From positions 1 through 64,000 of the forward strand of contig NZ_KQ758468.1 in the NCBI RefSeq assembly GCF_001456955.1: a stretch of DNA of 64,000 bases, given 5' to 3'. This document shows positions 1-8,743 of the stretch, one piece after another (the first letter of the stretch is position 1; the number at the start of each line of letters is the position of its first letter). Source of the stretch: Microbacterium enclense. GTDB taxonomy: Bacteria > Actinomycetota > Actinomycetes > Actinomycetales > Microbacteriaceae. The notes under the pieces are model-generated. The model was not told the origin of the DNA. It did no database searches and was given only the letters and a program-made list of their open reading frames with translations. The position numbers and the translations under genes were made by a program.

Positions 1-115
1 ATGACTTGATAACACACCTGTTTTTGGTGCTTGCGTCCACTGAGTGGTTCTCGATGTACGGTCGAGAACAACAACAATGAAACAATCGTTGTTGGTTTAC
101 GAACACATCAATAGT
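1..115 (+). other. 23S-5S rRNA intergenic spacer
   Basis: This stretch lies directly upstream of a clear 5S rRNA and is AT-richer than the rest of the window. It should be the transcribed spacer after a 23S gene that ends outside the window (inference from rRNA operon order). It contains a hairpin-like segment, TTCTCGATGTACGGTCGAGAA, at about 48-68, which may take part in rRNA processing. No coding signal is seen. Confidence 0.7.
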
Positions 116-232
116 GTTTCGGCGGCCATAGCGAGAGGGAAACGCCCGGTCACATTCCGAACCCGGAAGCTAAGCCTCTCAGCGCCGATGGTACTGCAGG
201 GGGGACCCTGTGGGAGAGTAGGACACCGCCGG
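116..232 (+). rRNA. rrf: 5S ribosomal RNA
   Basis: The segment has the conserved 5S layout: a 5' arm beginning GTTTCGGCGGCCATAG, the loop-B/C core with CCCGGTCACATTCCGAACCC near 146-165, AAGCTAAG just after it, and a GAGAGTAGG loop-E segment near 213-221, closing with CACCGCCGGAC, which pairs with the start. The length of about 117 nt is normal. It is the last gene of an rRNA operon whose 16S and 23S genes lie off the left edge. A strong terminator follows within about 12 nt. The exact ends may be off by one or two bases. Confidence 0.95.
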
Positions 233-243
233 ACTTCCTTTAA

Positions 244-277
244 CGAAATGGCCACCCAACGCTGGGTGGCCATTTCG
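244..277 (+). terminator. rRNA operon intrinsic terminator
   Basis: A perfect 14-bp stem is present (GAAATGGCCACCCA at 245-258 with its complement at 263-276) and a 4-nt ACGC loop, followed by CATTTA. It sits just after the 5S gene, so it ends the rRNA operon. The following 130 bp, up to the next start codon, hold no other recognisable element. Confidence 0.9.
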
Positions 278-408
278 CATTTACGGACACAATCGCCGGG
301 TATGTGACGCCCGTGCCGCGACGTTGTTTCGCATACGGAGGCACCTCCCCCTCGCCCCTGGATGAGCGGCGGCGATACGCTGACGGCACCAACGGGAAGG
401 GCGCTGTC

Positions 409-1008
409 ATGCGATTCGGTCACCTCGGGCAAGAGCCCCGCATCCACCCCGACGCGGTGATCGCCCCCACCGCCGTCATCAGCGGCGACGTCAGCATCGG
501 CGCGGGCTGCCAGGTGCTGCACGGGGCCGTCTTGACGGCGGAAGGGAGCCCGATCGTCGTGGGACCGAACACGATCGTGATGGAGCACGCCCTCGTGCGG
601 GCGAGCTCGACCAACGCGGTGCACGTCGGCTCTCACACGTTGATCGGTCCGATGGCGAGCGTGGCCGGGGCTGACATCGGTGAAGAGGTCTTCCTCGCAA
701 CCGGCACGCGGATCTTCAACGGGGCCGAAGTGGGGGACCGCTGCGAAGTGCGGATCAACGCTGTCGTGCACCTGCGGACGGTCCTTCCGGCAGGAACCGT
801 CGTTCCGATCTCCTGGGTTGCCGTGGGAGACCCCCTGCAGATCCTTCCCCCCGACAGCCACGAAGAGATCTGGGCGGCGCAGAAGGAACTCGACTTCCCG
901 GGCTACGTCTTCGGGCTCGACCGGGACACTCCTGATCTCATGGTGCAACTCACGGAACGCTACGGACGCAGTCTGTCACGCCATTCGGAAGATCGCCGAC
1001 TCGACTGA
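409..1008 (+). CDS. Left-handed beta-helix hexapeptide-repeat protein (gamma carbonic anhydrase-like / acyltransferase-like)
   Basis: The 199-aa protein is made largely of imperfect hexapeptide repeats of the form [LIV]-G-x4 (for example VISGDVSIGAGCQV, HVGSHTLIGP, ADIGEEVFLATG, AEVGDRCEV) over residues about 15-135. This predicts a left-handed parallel beta-helix, as in YrdA/PaaY-type gamma carbonic anhydrase homologues and bacterial acyltransferases. Candidate metal-binding histidines occur in MEHAL and VHVGSH, but I cannot confirm the full three-histidine set, so catalysis is uncertain. A C-terminal alpha-helical tail of about 60 residues follows. The ATG at 409 was chosen because the beta-helix begins right after it and a purine-rich GGGAAGGG lies 5 to 12 nt upstream. 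It is a single gene, convergent with ppc. Confidence 0.8.
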   Translation: MRFGHLGQEPRIHPDAVIAPTAVISGDVSIGAGCQVLHGAVLTAEGSPIVVGPNTIVMEHALVRASSTNAVHVGSHTLIGPMASVAGADIGEEVFLATGTRIFNGAEVGDRCEVRINAVVHLRTVLPAGTVVPISWVAVGDPLQILPPDSHEEIWAAQKELDFPGYVFGLDRDTPDLMVQLTERYGRSLSRHSEDRRLD

Positions 1009-1089
1009 CGGCCGGCGCAAATCCCTCGCCGGAAGCACGACGCGCCGGCCACCCGAGGGGTGCCGACGCGTCGCGCTCGAGGGCGTCGA

Positions 1090-3801
1090 TCAACCGGTGT
1101 TCTGCAGACCCGCTGCGACTCCGCTGACCGACAGCAGCAGGAGGCGCTGGTGCTCGGCATCCGGAGTCTCCGACTCGGTCGCGGCGTCGCGCAGGGCGCG
1201 AAGCGCCCGCAGCTGCAGCAGCGAGAGCGCGTCGACGTACGGGCTGCGCATCTTCACGGCCCGCTGCAGCACGGGCTTGTTGCCCAGCAGATCGCCTTCC
1301 GTGATGCGCTCCACCCAGGAGCGGGTGAGGAGCATCTCGTCCATCACCAGTTCGGCGAGGTCCTGCCGGTCGCCGAGCGCGAGATAGCGGCGCGCGATGC
1401 GCTCGTCGGCCTTGGCCAGGCTCATCGCGACGTTGTCGATCATGGTGCGGAAGAGCGGCCACTGCTCGTACGCCTCGCGAAGGCGCTGTTCGTCACCGAC
1501 GGCATCCAGAGCGGTACCGAGACCGAACCAGCCGGCGAGGTTGATGCGGGCCTGCGTCCACGAGAACACCCACGGGATCGCGCGCAGATCCTCGAGGGAC
1601 TCGACCGACAGACCGCGGCGTGCCGGGCGCGAGCCGAGGGCGAGGTGCCCCAGTTCTTCCATCGGCGTGACCGTGGCGAACCAGGGAGCGAACCCGGGCG
1701 CCTTGACCAGGGCGAAGAAGCGCTCGCGCGAGGCGACGTCCATCGTCTCGGCGACGTCGGCGAAGGCGTCGGCGGCACCACGGTTGCGGCGTTCGATGGA
1801 GGGGGAGGATGCCGTGAGGACGGCCGCCGCCACCTGGTCGATGTGCCGCATCGCGATGTCGGCGTCACCGTAGCGGGCGAAGATGACCTCGCCCTGCTCG
1901 GTGAGCTTGAAGCGTCCGTCCACGGAGTGCGGGGGCTGAGCGAGAATCGCGGAGTTGGCCGGGCCACCGCCGCGGCCGAGCGCGCCGCCGCGACCGTGGA
2001 AGAGGGTCAGCTCGATGCCCTCGGTCTCGGCCCACGTCGAGATCTTCGCCTGCGCCTCGTACAGGGCGAGGTTGGCGGCGACCGGTCCGACGTCCTTCGA
2101 CGAGTCGGAGTAGCCGAGCATCACTTCGAGGCGGCGGCCGGTGGCATCCATCCGGCTGACGAAGGCGGGGTGCGTCACGATCTCGGCGAGGATGCCGGGG
2201 GCGGCCTGGAGGTCTGCGAACGTCTCGAACAGCGGAATGACGTCGAGCACGGGAAGTCTCTCGCCGGGACCCATCGCGTACGAGGCCAACTCGTGCACGT
2301 TCGCCAGATCGTCGGCGGACTGCGTGAACGACACGATGTAGCGGCCGGCGGCGCGGGGACCGAAGCGCTCCTGCACGTAAGCGATGGAGCGGAAGACCTC
2401 CAGCACCTCGTCGGTCTGCTCGCTGCGGGCATGGCCGGCGCGCAGCTCGTCGAGCACCTTGCGATGCACGGCCGAGTGCTGTCGCACCTCGAGCTCGGTG
2501 AGGTGGAAGCCGTACGTCTCGACCTGCCACACCAGCCGCTGCAGGGCGCCGTACGCCTGCCGGGCGGCGCCGGCCGCGACCAGCGAGTCCTGCACCGTGC
2601 GCAGGTCGGCGAGGAGGTGCTCGGGGTCGCGGTACGCCAGGTCGGCGTTGCGCGTGCGGGTGGCGGCGATCTTGCGCGCCAGCAGCAGCAGGATGCGGCG
2701 GTGCGGCTCCTCGGGGGAGCGCTCGGCGATCTCGGCCGCCGCGTCTTCGTCGGCCGCGCGCAGGCGGTGCCACAGTGAGACGAGGGCGTCGCTGGGCGGG
2801 GTGGTCCCGGCATCCAGGGTCAGACCGCGTCCGACACGCAGCGCCGTGCGCTCGAGGCCGAGCAGCACGTGCTCGCTCGCGATGGCGGCGGCCTTGCGCG
2901 TGACGGATGCCGTGACGAACGGGTTGCCGTCGCGGTCACCGCCCACCCACGAGCCGACGCGCACGAACGGCTTCACGATCGGAGCGCGAGAGCCCGCGTT
3001 CTCGCCCTGGAGGACGTCGTCGATGCGGCGGTAGACCTGTGGGACCGCCGTGTACAGCGTCTCGTCGAAGACGGCCATGACCGATCGAACCTCGTCGACG
3101 GGCGACGGCTTCTCGCGGCGGAGGGGAGCGGTGCGCCAGAGCGTGTCGATCTCTTCGAGCATGCGGCGCTCGGTGCGGCGCGTCTCGGCTGCGTTCTCGC
3201 CCGCGGCATCCCGCTCGCCGAGGAGTTCCGACAGTCGCCGGATGCTCGTGGAGATCGCGCGACGACGGGCCTCGGTCGGGTGAGCGGTGAAGACGGGATG
3301 GAAGCGCAGGGCCTGCAGGCGGGCGAGCGCCGTCTCTTCGCCGACCTCGCTCGACAGACGCTCGAACGCGCTGGCGATGGTGTCGGGGATCCCGTTGCGG
3401 GAGGGACGATCGCCGCGCTCGCGCAGCACGCGGACGCGCTGGTGCTCCTCGACGAGGTTGACCAGGTGGAAGTACGCCGTGAAAGCGCGCGCCACCTCGT
3501 CGGCGCGTTCGATCGAGAAGCCGTCGGCGATGGCAGCCGCGCGCTCGAACGCCTCGGATGTCTCGTCGGTATAGGCCTGGATCGTCGCAGAGCGAAGACG
3601 CTCGACGTCGTCGTACAGTCCGGGGGAGCCGCTCTCTCGAAGCACGCGTCCCAGCAGCGACCCGAGCAGGCGCACATCGGCACGCATCTGTTCGGGGAGC
3701 TCCTGGCCGGCTTCGAAGCGGCCCACGAGGTCGATGGCCTCGGTCGGGGTCAGTTCACGCACACGGCCAAGATTATCGGCGTCGCGGGGCTCCGAATTCA
3801 C
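1090..3801 (-). CDS. ppc: Phosphoenolpyruvate carboxylase
   Basis: This enzyme carboxylates PEP with bicarbonate to oxaloacetate, replenishing the TCA cycle in the cytoplasm. The 903-aa product has the normal length. Diagnostic motifs are FTAHPTEARRR near residue 172 (catalytic His), GSWVGGDRDGNP, GYSDSSKDVG near residue 563, FHGRGGALGRGGGP near residue 605, and the C-terminus ending QNTG, the signature carboxy end of the family. The GTG at 3801 was chosen because homology-like sequence starts just after it (the RELTPTEA segment). There is no strong Shine-Dalgarno sequence, and a TTG (LGRVREL) or second GTG (VRELTPTEA) slightly downstream are alternatives. The gene is divergent from mazG across a 408-bp spacer that carries a palindromic repeat. 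Confidence 0.96.
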   Translation of the reverse strand: MNSEPRDADNLGRVRELTPTEAIDLVGRFEAGQELPEQMRADVRLLGSLLGRVLRESGSPGLYDDVERLRSATIQAYTDETSEAFERAAAIADGFSIERADEVARAFTAYFHLVNLVEEHQRVRVLRERGDRPSRNGIPDTIASAFERLSSEVGEETALARLQALRFHPVFTAHPTEARRRAISTSIRRLSELLGERDAAGENAAETRRTERRMLEEIDTLWRTAPLRREKPSPVDEVRSVMAVFDETLYTAVPQVYRRIDDVLQGENAGSRAPIVKPFVRVGSWVGGDRDGNPFVTASVTRKAAAIASEHVLLGLERTALRVGRGLTLDAGTTPPSDALVSLWHRLRAADEDAAAEIAERSPEEPHRRILLLLARKIAATRTRNADLAYRDPEHLLADLRTVQDSLVAAGAARQAYGALQRLVWQVETYGFHLTELEVRQHSAVHRKVLDELRAGHARSEQTDEVLEVFRSIAYVQERFGPRAAGRYIVSFTQSADDLANVHELASYAMGPGERLPVLDVIPLFETFADLQAAPGILAEIVTHPAFVSRMDATGRRLEVMLGYSDSSKDVGPVAANLALYEAQAKISTWAETEGIELTLFHGRGGALGRGGGPANSAILAQPPHSVDGRFKLTEQGEVIFARYGDADIAMRHIDQVAAAVLTASSPSIERRNRGAADAFADVAETMDVASRERFFALVKAPGFAPWFATVTPMEELGHLALGSRPARRGLSVESLEDLRAIPWVFSWTQARINLAGWFGLGTALDAVGDEQRLREAYEQWPLFRTMIDNVAMSLAKADERIARRYLALGDRQDLAELVMDEMLLTRSWVERITEGDLLGNKPVLQRAVKMRSPYVDALSLLQLRALRALRDAATESETPDAEHQRLLLLSVSGVAAGLQNTG

Positions 3802-3848
3802 GTGTAACGGGGGTGGGACGATTCGTCGCTGCGCCGAGCCCCGGATGG

Positions 3849-3952
3849 CGTGCCGAACTCCGGAGTTTCTCCGGCCGCGGGCGGGGGTGTCGCGAGAAAC
3901 CCGGGATGCCGGCCCGAGATGCGGCGAAAACTCCGGAGACCGGTACGGGGTA
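3849..3952. repeat. Interspersed palindromic repeat, family A, copy 1
   Basis: An imperfect inverted repeat of about 100 bp lies between ppc and mazG. The left arm (3849-3872) reads GTGCCGAACTCCGGAGTTTC and the right arm (about 3922-3952) is its near-complement, GAAAACTCCGGAGACCGGTA. Each arm contains the self-palindrome CTCCGGAG. A second copy with the same arms lies at 9755-9848. The rest of the 3802-4209 spacer (about 3953-4209) is extremely GC-rich with short repeats of GCGGACGTGCGG type. I see no gene in it; it should hold the promoters of ppc and mazG. Confidence 0.7.
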
Positions 3953-4209
3953 CGCGGGTGACCCACGGGGCGGGACAGCGGGGACGTCGCGTCGCGGGCG
4001 CGACCCGGACACCGGGCGGGCCGCGGCGGGTGGACGTGCCGCGAGCGGACGGTGGCGTGCGGAGGTGTGGCGAGCGCACGTGCGGCGGGCGGACGTGCGG
4101 CACGCGGGGTGCGGTGCGTGCCGGTGTGGCGTCGCACGGAGGATACTCGGGTCAGTGGTGCCGGCGGGCCCGGCGGATGCCGGGGTGACGGCCTGCGGAG
4201 GGAGACGCC

Positions 4210-4866
4210 GTGAGCGAGGACGCGCTGCGAGAGGCCGCCGAGACGATGCGCGTGGTGCGCGAGCGCTGCGCGTGGACGCGGACGATCGTCCACCGTGACC
4301 TCGTGCCCTACCTCGTCGAGGAGAGCGCCGAGGTCATCGACGCCGTGGAGGACGGCACGCGGGCCGACCTGCGCGAGGAACTGGGCGACCTGCTCTGGCA
4401 GGTCCTTTTCCACGCCGAGATCGCCGCCGGCGACCCCGACGATCCGTTCGACATCGACGACGTCGCGCGCGGGCTCACCGAGAAGATGGTTCGCCGGCAT
4501 CCGCACGTGTTCGGGGATGCCGTGGCATCCACTCCCGAGGAAGTCCTCGTTCACTGGAACGCGGCGAAGGCCGCCGAGAAGCGTGAGCGGACGAGCGTGC
4601 TCGACGGGGTCAGCGACCACATGCCGGCTCTCGCGCTGGCCCAGAAGCTCGTCGGCAAGGCCGCGCAGGTCGACGTGCCGGCCCCGGCGCACCGACTGGC
4701 CGACCCGGCGACCGAGGCCGAGCTCGGTGACGCTCTGCTCACGCTCGTGCAGCTGGCTCGCACCCGCGGCTGGGACGCAGAGCGTGCCCTGCGCGAGCGC
4801 CTGCGCGCCCTGCGTACCGAGGTTCGCGCGGCGGAGGCGAGCAGCGTCCGTCCCGCGCCGAGATGA
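4210..4866 (+). CDS. mazG: MazG nucleoside triphosphate pyrophosphohydrolase
   Basis: The protein hydrolyses (d)NTPs to NMP and pyrophosphate, removing damaged or non-canonical nucleotides. Its 218 aa carry the MazG EExxE...ExxD metal-binding pattern: EESAEVIDA near residues 38-46 and EELGDLLWQV near 56-65. A second, more degenerate all-alpha segment follows at about 140-200 (ATEAELGDALLTLVQ), as in two-domain MazG proteins. The GTG at 4210 is preceded by GGAGGGAGA with good spacing. It lies 121 bp upstream of hisS on the same strand, and the two may be co-transcribed, although hisS has its own promoter-like sequence. Confidence 0.93.
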   Translation: MSEDALREAAETMRVVRERCAWTRTIVHRDLVPYLVEESAEVIDAVEDGTRADLREELGDLLWQVLFHAEIAAGDPDDPFDIDDVARGLTEKMVRRHPHVFGDAVASTPEEVLVHWNAAKAAEKRERTSVLDGVSDHMPALALAQKLVGKAAQVDVPAPAHRLADPATEAELGDALLTLVQLARTRGWDAERALRERLRALRTEVRAAEASSVRPAPR

Positions 4867-4987
4867 TGCGCGATTTCCGAAATGACTCGGGACGGCGGCG
4901 CGGAGGACATCGTCTCGGCCGACACGGGTGATCTCGACGGCCGCACCCCGCACAGAACCACCCGCCCGACCCTGGAACAATGGGTCC

Positions 4988-6265
4988 GTGGCATCCGTGA
5001 ACCCGCCGCGCGGCATGCGCGACTTCCTCCCCGCTGACAAGGCCCGTCGCGAGCGTGTGCTCGCCGTCATCCGCGAGCGTTACCGCGCCCACGGCTTCGA
5101 CGAGATCGAGACCCCCGTCATGGAGGACTACGACCGCCTGCACGCGGGCATCGGCGGCGACAACGAGAAGCTGTCGTTCAGCATCCTCAAGCGGGGAATG
5201 GATGCCGAGGCCATCCGCGCCGCGGCCGACGACCCCGTAGCAGCGCTGGCCGATCTCGGCCTGCGATACGACCTCACGGTCCCGCTGGCCCGGTTCTACG
5301 CCACGAACCGTGGGCAGCTGCCGACGGTGTTCCGCTCCATCCAGATCGCTCCGGTCTGGCGTGCCGAGCGTCCGCAGAAGGGCCGATACCGCCAGTTCGT
5401 GCAGTGCGACATCGACATCATCGGTGACGCGTCCGCGCGTGCCGAGGCCGAGCTGATGATCGCGAGCCTCGACGTCCTCGACGCTCTGGGGCTCGAGGGC
5501 GGCTCGATCCGCATCAACGACCGGCGGGTGCTCGACGCGATGCTCGACGTGTTCGGTTTCGCGCCCGACGAGCGCCCGGGCGTGCTCATCACGATCGACA
5601 AGCTCGACAAGATCGGCCCCTCGGGCGTGGTCGCCGAGCTGCGCGACCGCGGAGCGACCGGCGGGGCCGTCGACGCTTTCGCCGCCTACCTCGACCAGCC
5701 GACGCGGACGCCGTCGTTCGACGACGCCGGCATCCGTGCCGCGCTGCCCGCCGGCATCCCGGACGAGGTCATCGCCCACCTCGTCGCCCTCGGTGAGACG
5801 GTGGCCGCGGCGCGCGGCGCCGGCGCGCCGCTCGTCTTCGACCCGTTCCTCGTGCGCGGTATGGGCTACTACACGGGCACGATCTTCGAGCTCGCCCACC
5901 CGAGTGTGGACTATTCGCTCGGTGGGGGCGGACGCTACGACGGCATGATCGGGCGCTTCCTCGGCCAGCAGGTGCCCGCGGTCGGGTTCTCCATCGGCTT
6001 CGAGCGCCTTGTCGACCTGCTGCAGGACGCCGCTGACACGGCCGAGCGCGCCGTCGTGCTCGTGAACGACCGCGATGTGCCGCTCGCGCAGCTGCTGCGC
6101 CTGAAGGCGGAGCTCGTCGCCGACGGCGCGCGGGTGCGTATCGAGCAGCGACCCAAGAACATGAAGGCGCTGCTCGAGCGGTCCGCAGCCGACGGGTACA
6201 CCTCGTTCGCGGCGGTCGGCACCGACACCACCGTGGAGTCGCTCGAGCTCAAGCCGCTGAGCTGA
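4988..6265 (+). CDS. hisS: Histidyl-tRNA synthetase
   Basis: This class II aminoacyl-tRNA synthetase charges tRNA-His. The 425-aa product shows PRGMRDFLP at the N-terminus, motif 1 around FDEIETPVMEDYD, motif 2 around APVWRAERPQKGRYRQF, the histidine-specific FDPFLVRGMGYYTGTIFE, and motif 3 around GGGGRYDGMIGRF and VGFSIGFERL. An anticodon-binding domain follows (from about residue 340). The GTG at 4988 fits the family N-terminus; AACAAT at 4976-4981 ends 6 nt before it and may be the -10 of a leaderless transcript. It lies downstream of mazG. Confidence 0.96.
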   Translation: MASVNPPRGMRDFLPADKARRERVLAVIRERYRAHGFDEIETPVMEDYDRLHAGIGGDNEKLSFSILKRGMDAEAIRAAADDPVAALADLGLRYDLTVPLARFYATNRGQLPTVFRSIQIAPVWRAERPQKGRYRQFVQCDIDIIGDASARAEAELMIASLDVLDALGLEGGSIRINDRRVLDAMLDVFGFAPDERPGVLITIDKLDKIGPSGVVAELRDRGATGGAVDAFAAYLDQPTRTPSFDDAGIRAALPAGIPDEVIAHLVALGETVAAARGAGAPLVFDPFLVRGMGYYTGTIFELAHPSVDYSLGGGGRYDGMIGRFLGQQVPAVGFSIGFERLVDLLQDAADTAERAVVLVNDRDVPLAQLLRLKAELVADGARVRIEQRPKNMKALLERSAADGYTSFAAVGTDTTVESLELKPLS

Positions 6266-6313
6266 GCGACCCGCGGCCTCGCCGCGCGCAGCTGCGAGCG
6301 CATCGGCTCCGCG

Positions 6314-6427
6314 CTACGCGACCGCGCTGATCAGCGCCTCCTCGGGCTTCTCCGCCGCGAGGCGTTCCAGGCGCGCCGCGGTCGCGGCGTCGCGGGGCGA
6401 GAACCACACGATGCGCGAGCCGAGCCC
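6314..6427 (-). pseudogene. Detached C-terminal tail of the XRE/MmyB-like regulator
   Basis: Read in the same frame as the upstream regulator, this segment encodes GLGSRIVWFSPRD followed by AATAARLERLAAEKPEE and ALISAVA, then stops. The pattern R-[IV]-V-W-[FY]-[ST]-P-x-D is how MmyB-like domains usually end, so this is the missing C-terminus, separated from the rest by the amber codon at 6428-6430. GAG (Glu), TGG, CAG or AAG would each need one base change to give TAG. Either the regulator is decaying or this strain has a recent nonsense allele. Confidence 0.75.
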
Positions 6428-7171
6428 CTAGTCGATCCACAGGCTCGACATCTCGAGGTTCAGCTCGCCGACGCGCGCATGAACGAGATGCTTGCTGGCG
6501 TTGCGCTCGCCGCCGACGTCGCCCAGGCGCCACAGCTCCGAGAAGCGCGGCGACATCTCTTCGAGCTCCCCGATGAAGCGCTGCCACGACGGCTCCTCGT
6601 GGTGGCGGCCGTACGCGGAGCGCAGACGCGCGGCGATGCGGCGCTGAGCGTGGTCGAGGTCGATGTGTGCCCGCTGCCAGGTGGTGTCGGTGAAGAGGAG
6701 GACGGCGCAGTTGCGGCGCTCGTCCGGCATGTCGTCGAGATCGTCGAACAGATACCGGTAAGCGCGGTTGTACGCCCGGATGTCGAAGCGCGAGGTCTGC
6801 ACCGCCGCGGGGTAGGGCAGGAGCTTTTCGAGCAGATCGAGGTGGTTCTGCCCGACGCACAGGCGTGCCTCGCGGTCGGGAAGGGGAAGGTCGGCGAGGG
6901 CGAAGAGGTGGTCGCGCTCGTCGTCGCTCAGGCGCAGCGCTCGGGCGATCGCCGCGATCACCTGCGCGGATGCCGCGATCGGGCGCCCCTGCTCCAGCCA
7001 GGTGTACCAGGTGAGTCCGACTCCGGCGAGCTGAGCGACCTCTTCGCGGCGGAGGCCGGCGACGCGGCGGCGCGCACCATCGGGCAGCCCGACGTCGGCG
7101 GGTCGGAGCCGCGCGCGGCGGCTGCGCAGGAAGCCGGCGAACTCGGCCCTGACCTCGTCGGATCGGCTCAT
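6428..7171 (-). CDS. XRE-family transcriptional regulator with MmyB-like ligand-binding domain, truncated by an in-frame stop
   Basis: The 247-aa protein has an N-terminal helix-turn-helix (residues about 8-75, with LRREEVAQLAGVGLTWYTWLEQGR, broken here as LRREEVAQLAG / VGLTWYTWLEQGR) and a C-terminal MmyB-like (MLTR) domain containing QTSRFDIRAYNRAYRYLF and WQRFIGELEEMS. This family typically represses an adjacent transporter or reductase gene. The reading frame stops at TAG (6428-6430) inside the last beta-strand region (SLWID), but the same frame continues with family-like sequence to a natural TAG at 6314. The protein therefore looks cut about 37 residues short of its family end. It is divergent from the MFS gene with a palindromic operator between them, and is probably autoregulated. 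Confidence 0.88.
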   Translation of the reverse strand: MSRSDEVRAEFAGFLRSRRARLRPADVGLPDGARRRVAGLRREEVAQLAGVGLTWYTWLEQGRPIAASAQVIAAIARALRLSDDERDHLFALADLPLPDREARLCVGQNHLDLLEKLLPYPAAVQTSRFDIRAYNRAYRYLFDDLDDMPDERRNCAVLLFTDTTWQRAHIDLDHAQRRIAARLRSAYGRHHEEPSWQRFIGELEEMSPRFSELWRLGDVGGERNASKHLVHARVGELNLEMSSLWID

Positions 7172-7241
7172 GGCATCCCTCCTCTCCGGCGATCATAGGA
7201 CCACGCTCCGACACCGCTTCGGCCGCAGGGGAGTGGCTGTA

Positions 7242-7272
7242 GTACCAGGATGACGGGGCTCCTGGTACCAGG
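7242..7272. promoter_or_regulatory. Candidate operator between XRE regulator and MFS gene
   Basis: The perfect 12-bp palindrome CCTGGTACCAGG (7261-7272) is preceded 11 bp upstream by a half-site, GTACCAGGA (7242-7250). Both lie in the 126-bp divergent spacer, 25 bp upstream of the MFS start. They are the obvious binding sites for the adjacent helix-turn-helix regulator (inference). Confidence 0.6.
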
Positions 7273-7297
7273 ATGCCGCGTTCTCCATGCTGGCACC

Positions 7298-8743
7298 ATG
7301 ACGACCACCGCACAGCCCGAGACGGGCAGCGCCCCCGTGCCGATCCGCCCCGGCGCCAGTACCGAGGTTCCCACGTGGCGCTACGTCGGATTCCTCATCG
7401 GGCCGGGCGTCGGAACCTTCGCCTTCAATGCGGTGACGGTCATCTTGCCGACGTTGCGCGAGCGGTTCGGCGCCGGCGACGTCGCGCTCGAACTCGTGAT
7501 TGCGGGCTACGGCGTCCCGTTCGCTGTCTTGCTCATCCTGGGCGGTCGACTCGGCGATCGCTTCGGGCGCCACCGGCTCTACACGCTCGGTATGGGGCTG
7601 TTCCTCGTATCGGCGATCGCGTGTGCGCTCGCACCGTCGATCGAGACGCTCGTCGCCGCCCGCATCGTCCAAGGCGTCGGCGCGGCGCTGTGCACACCCC
7701 AGGTGCTCGGAACCATCCAGGCGACGTCGCAGGGAGCGGCGCGCACCCGCGCGATCTCGGCCTTCGGGGCGAGCGGCGGCATCGGAGCCGCCGTCGGCCA
7801 GGTCGCGGGCGGTGCCCTCGCATCCATGACGTTCGGCTCGGTCGACGGGTGGCGCGCGGTGTTCGTCGTCGTGGCGCTGACGGCCCTCGCCGCGATCGTG
7901 CTCGCCCCGCTGGCCCCCCGCTCGCGCGCGCACGAGGTGGTCGCGATCGACCTCGTGGGAACCGGCGCGCTGGGGATCGGCATCCTCGCGGCGTCCGTCG
8001 CTCTGACCTTCGGTCCGGTGTGGGACTGGTCGTGGCCGGTCGCGCTGGCGCTCGCGATCGCGGCCGTCGCCCTCGTCGCGATGTGGAAGCACCAGGACGC
8101 CGTGGAGCGCTCTGGGCGCGTACCGCTGCTGCCCCCGAGCATTCTGCGTCTGCGCCCCCTGCAACTGGGTGTCGTCGCGGCCGGGCTGTTCTTCGCGGGT
8201 TACTCCGCCCTGCTGTACGTCTTCCCGCGCGCCGTCGAGGCCGGCGGACTGTCGTCGCTCGAGGCCGGGATGGCGCTCCTGCCCTTCGCCGTCGTCTTCG
8301 CGGGGGTGTCGCTCGCCGTCGCGCGAATACAAAGCCGTCTCGGGGACTCCACCCTCGTGGTCGGCGTCACGCTGCAGATCCTCGCCCTGGTGGCGATGGC
8401 CGGCACCCTCACCTTCGCGTGGGGCGCGAACATCGGACTCTGGCTCCAGCCCGCTCTCGTGCTGCTGGGCGCCGGGCAGGCGCTGATCTTCTCGCCGCTG
8501 ACGCAGCTGGTCGTGCGCGAGGTACCCGTCGAGGCCGCGGGCCTGTCGGGCGGGATCTTCAGCACCGCCCAGCAGCTCGCGCTGTCGTTCGGCGTGATCG
8601 TGATCGGCGGCGTGGTGACCTTCACCGGTGTCTCCGGGCGCGACGAGCTCGTGGCCGGCCTCGTGCTCGACATCGGCCTCGCCGCCGCGGTACTCGTCGT
8701 CGCACTCGTGCTGCGGGCGCGGGGACGCCGCCGCACTGCGTGA
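7298..8743 (+). CDS. MFS multidrug/drug:proton antiporter-like transporter
   Basis: This 481-aa integral membrane protein has about 12 to 14 hydrophobic helices. The major-facilitator motif A appears as GGRLGDRFGRHR near residues 81-92, and a Gly-rich GASGGIGAAVGQVAGG segment (helix 5, motif C-like) lies near residues 154-170. Its length and organisation fit the DHA2/EmrB-like exporters. It is likely an efflux pump for a small hydrophobic compound; the substrate is unknown. The ATG at 7298 follows the operator palindrome by 25 nt. Control by the divergent XRE regulator is expected, and since that regulator is truncated the transporter may be derepressed or uncontrolled in this strain. Confidence 0.88.
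   Translation: MTTTAQPETGSAPVPIRPGASTEVPTWRYVGFLIGPGVGTFAFNAVTVILPTLRERFGAGDVALELVIAGYGVPFAVLLILGGRLGDRFGRHRLYTLGMGLFLVSAIACALAPSIETLVAARIVQGVGAALCTPQVLGTIQATSQGAARTRAISAFGASGGIGAAVGQVAGGALASMTFGSVDGWRAVFVVVALTALAAIVLAPLAPRSRAHEVVAIDLVGTGALGIGILAASVALTFGPVWDWSWPVALALAIAAVALVAMWKHQDAVERSGRVPLLPPSILRLRPLQLGVVAAGLFFAGYSALLYVFPRAVEAGGLSSLEAGMALLPFAVVFAGVSLAVARIQSRLGDSTLVVGVTLQILALVAMAGTLTFAWGANIGLWLQPALVLLGAGQALIFSPLTQLVVREVPVEAAGLSGGIFSTAQQLALSFGVIVIGGVVTFTGVSGRDELVAGLVLDIGLAAAVLVVALVLRARGRRRTA

Noticed and set aside
1060..2778. A 572-codon plus-strand frame
   Set aside because: Antisense to ppc, which has all catalytic motifs in the other strand.
3953..4209. Coding capacity in the GC-rich half of the ppc-mazG spacer
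   Set aside because: All frames are Arg/Pro/Gly-rich with no ribosome binding site or domain; composition alone explains the open frames.
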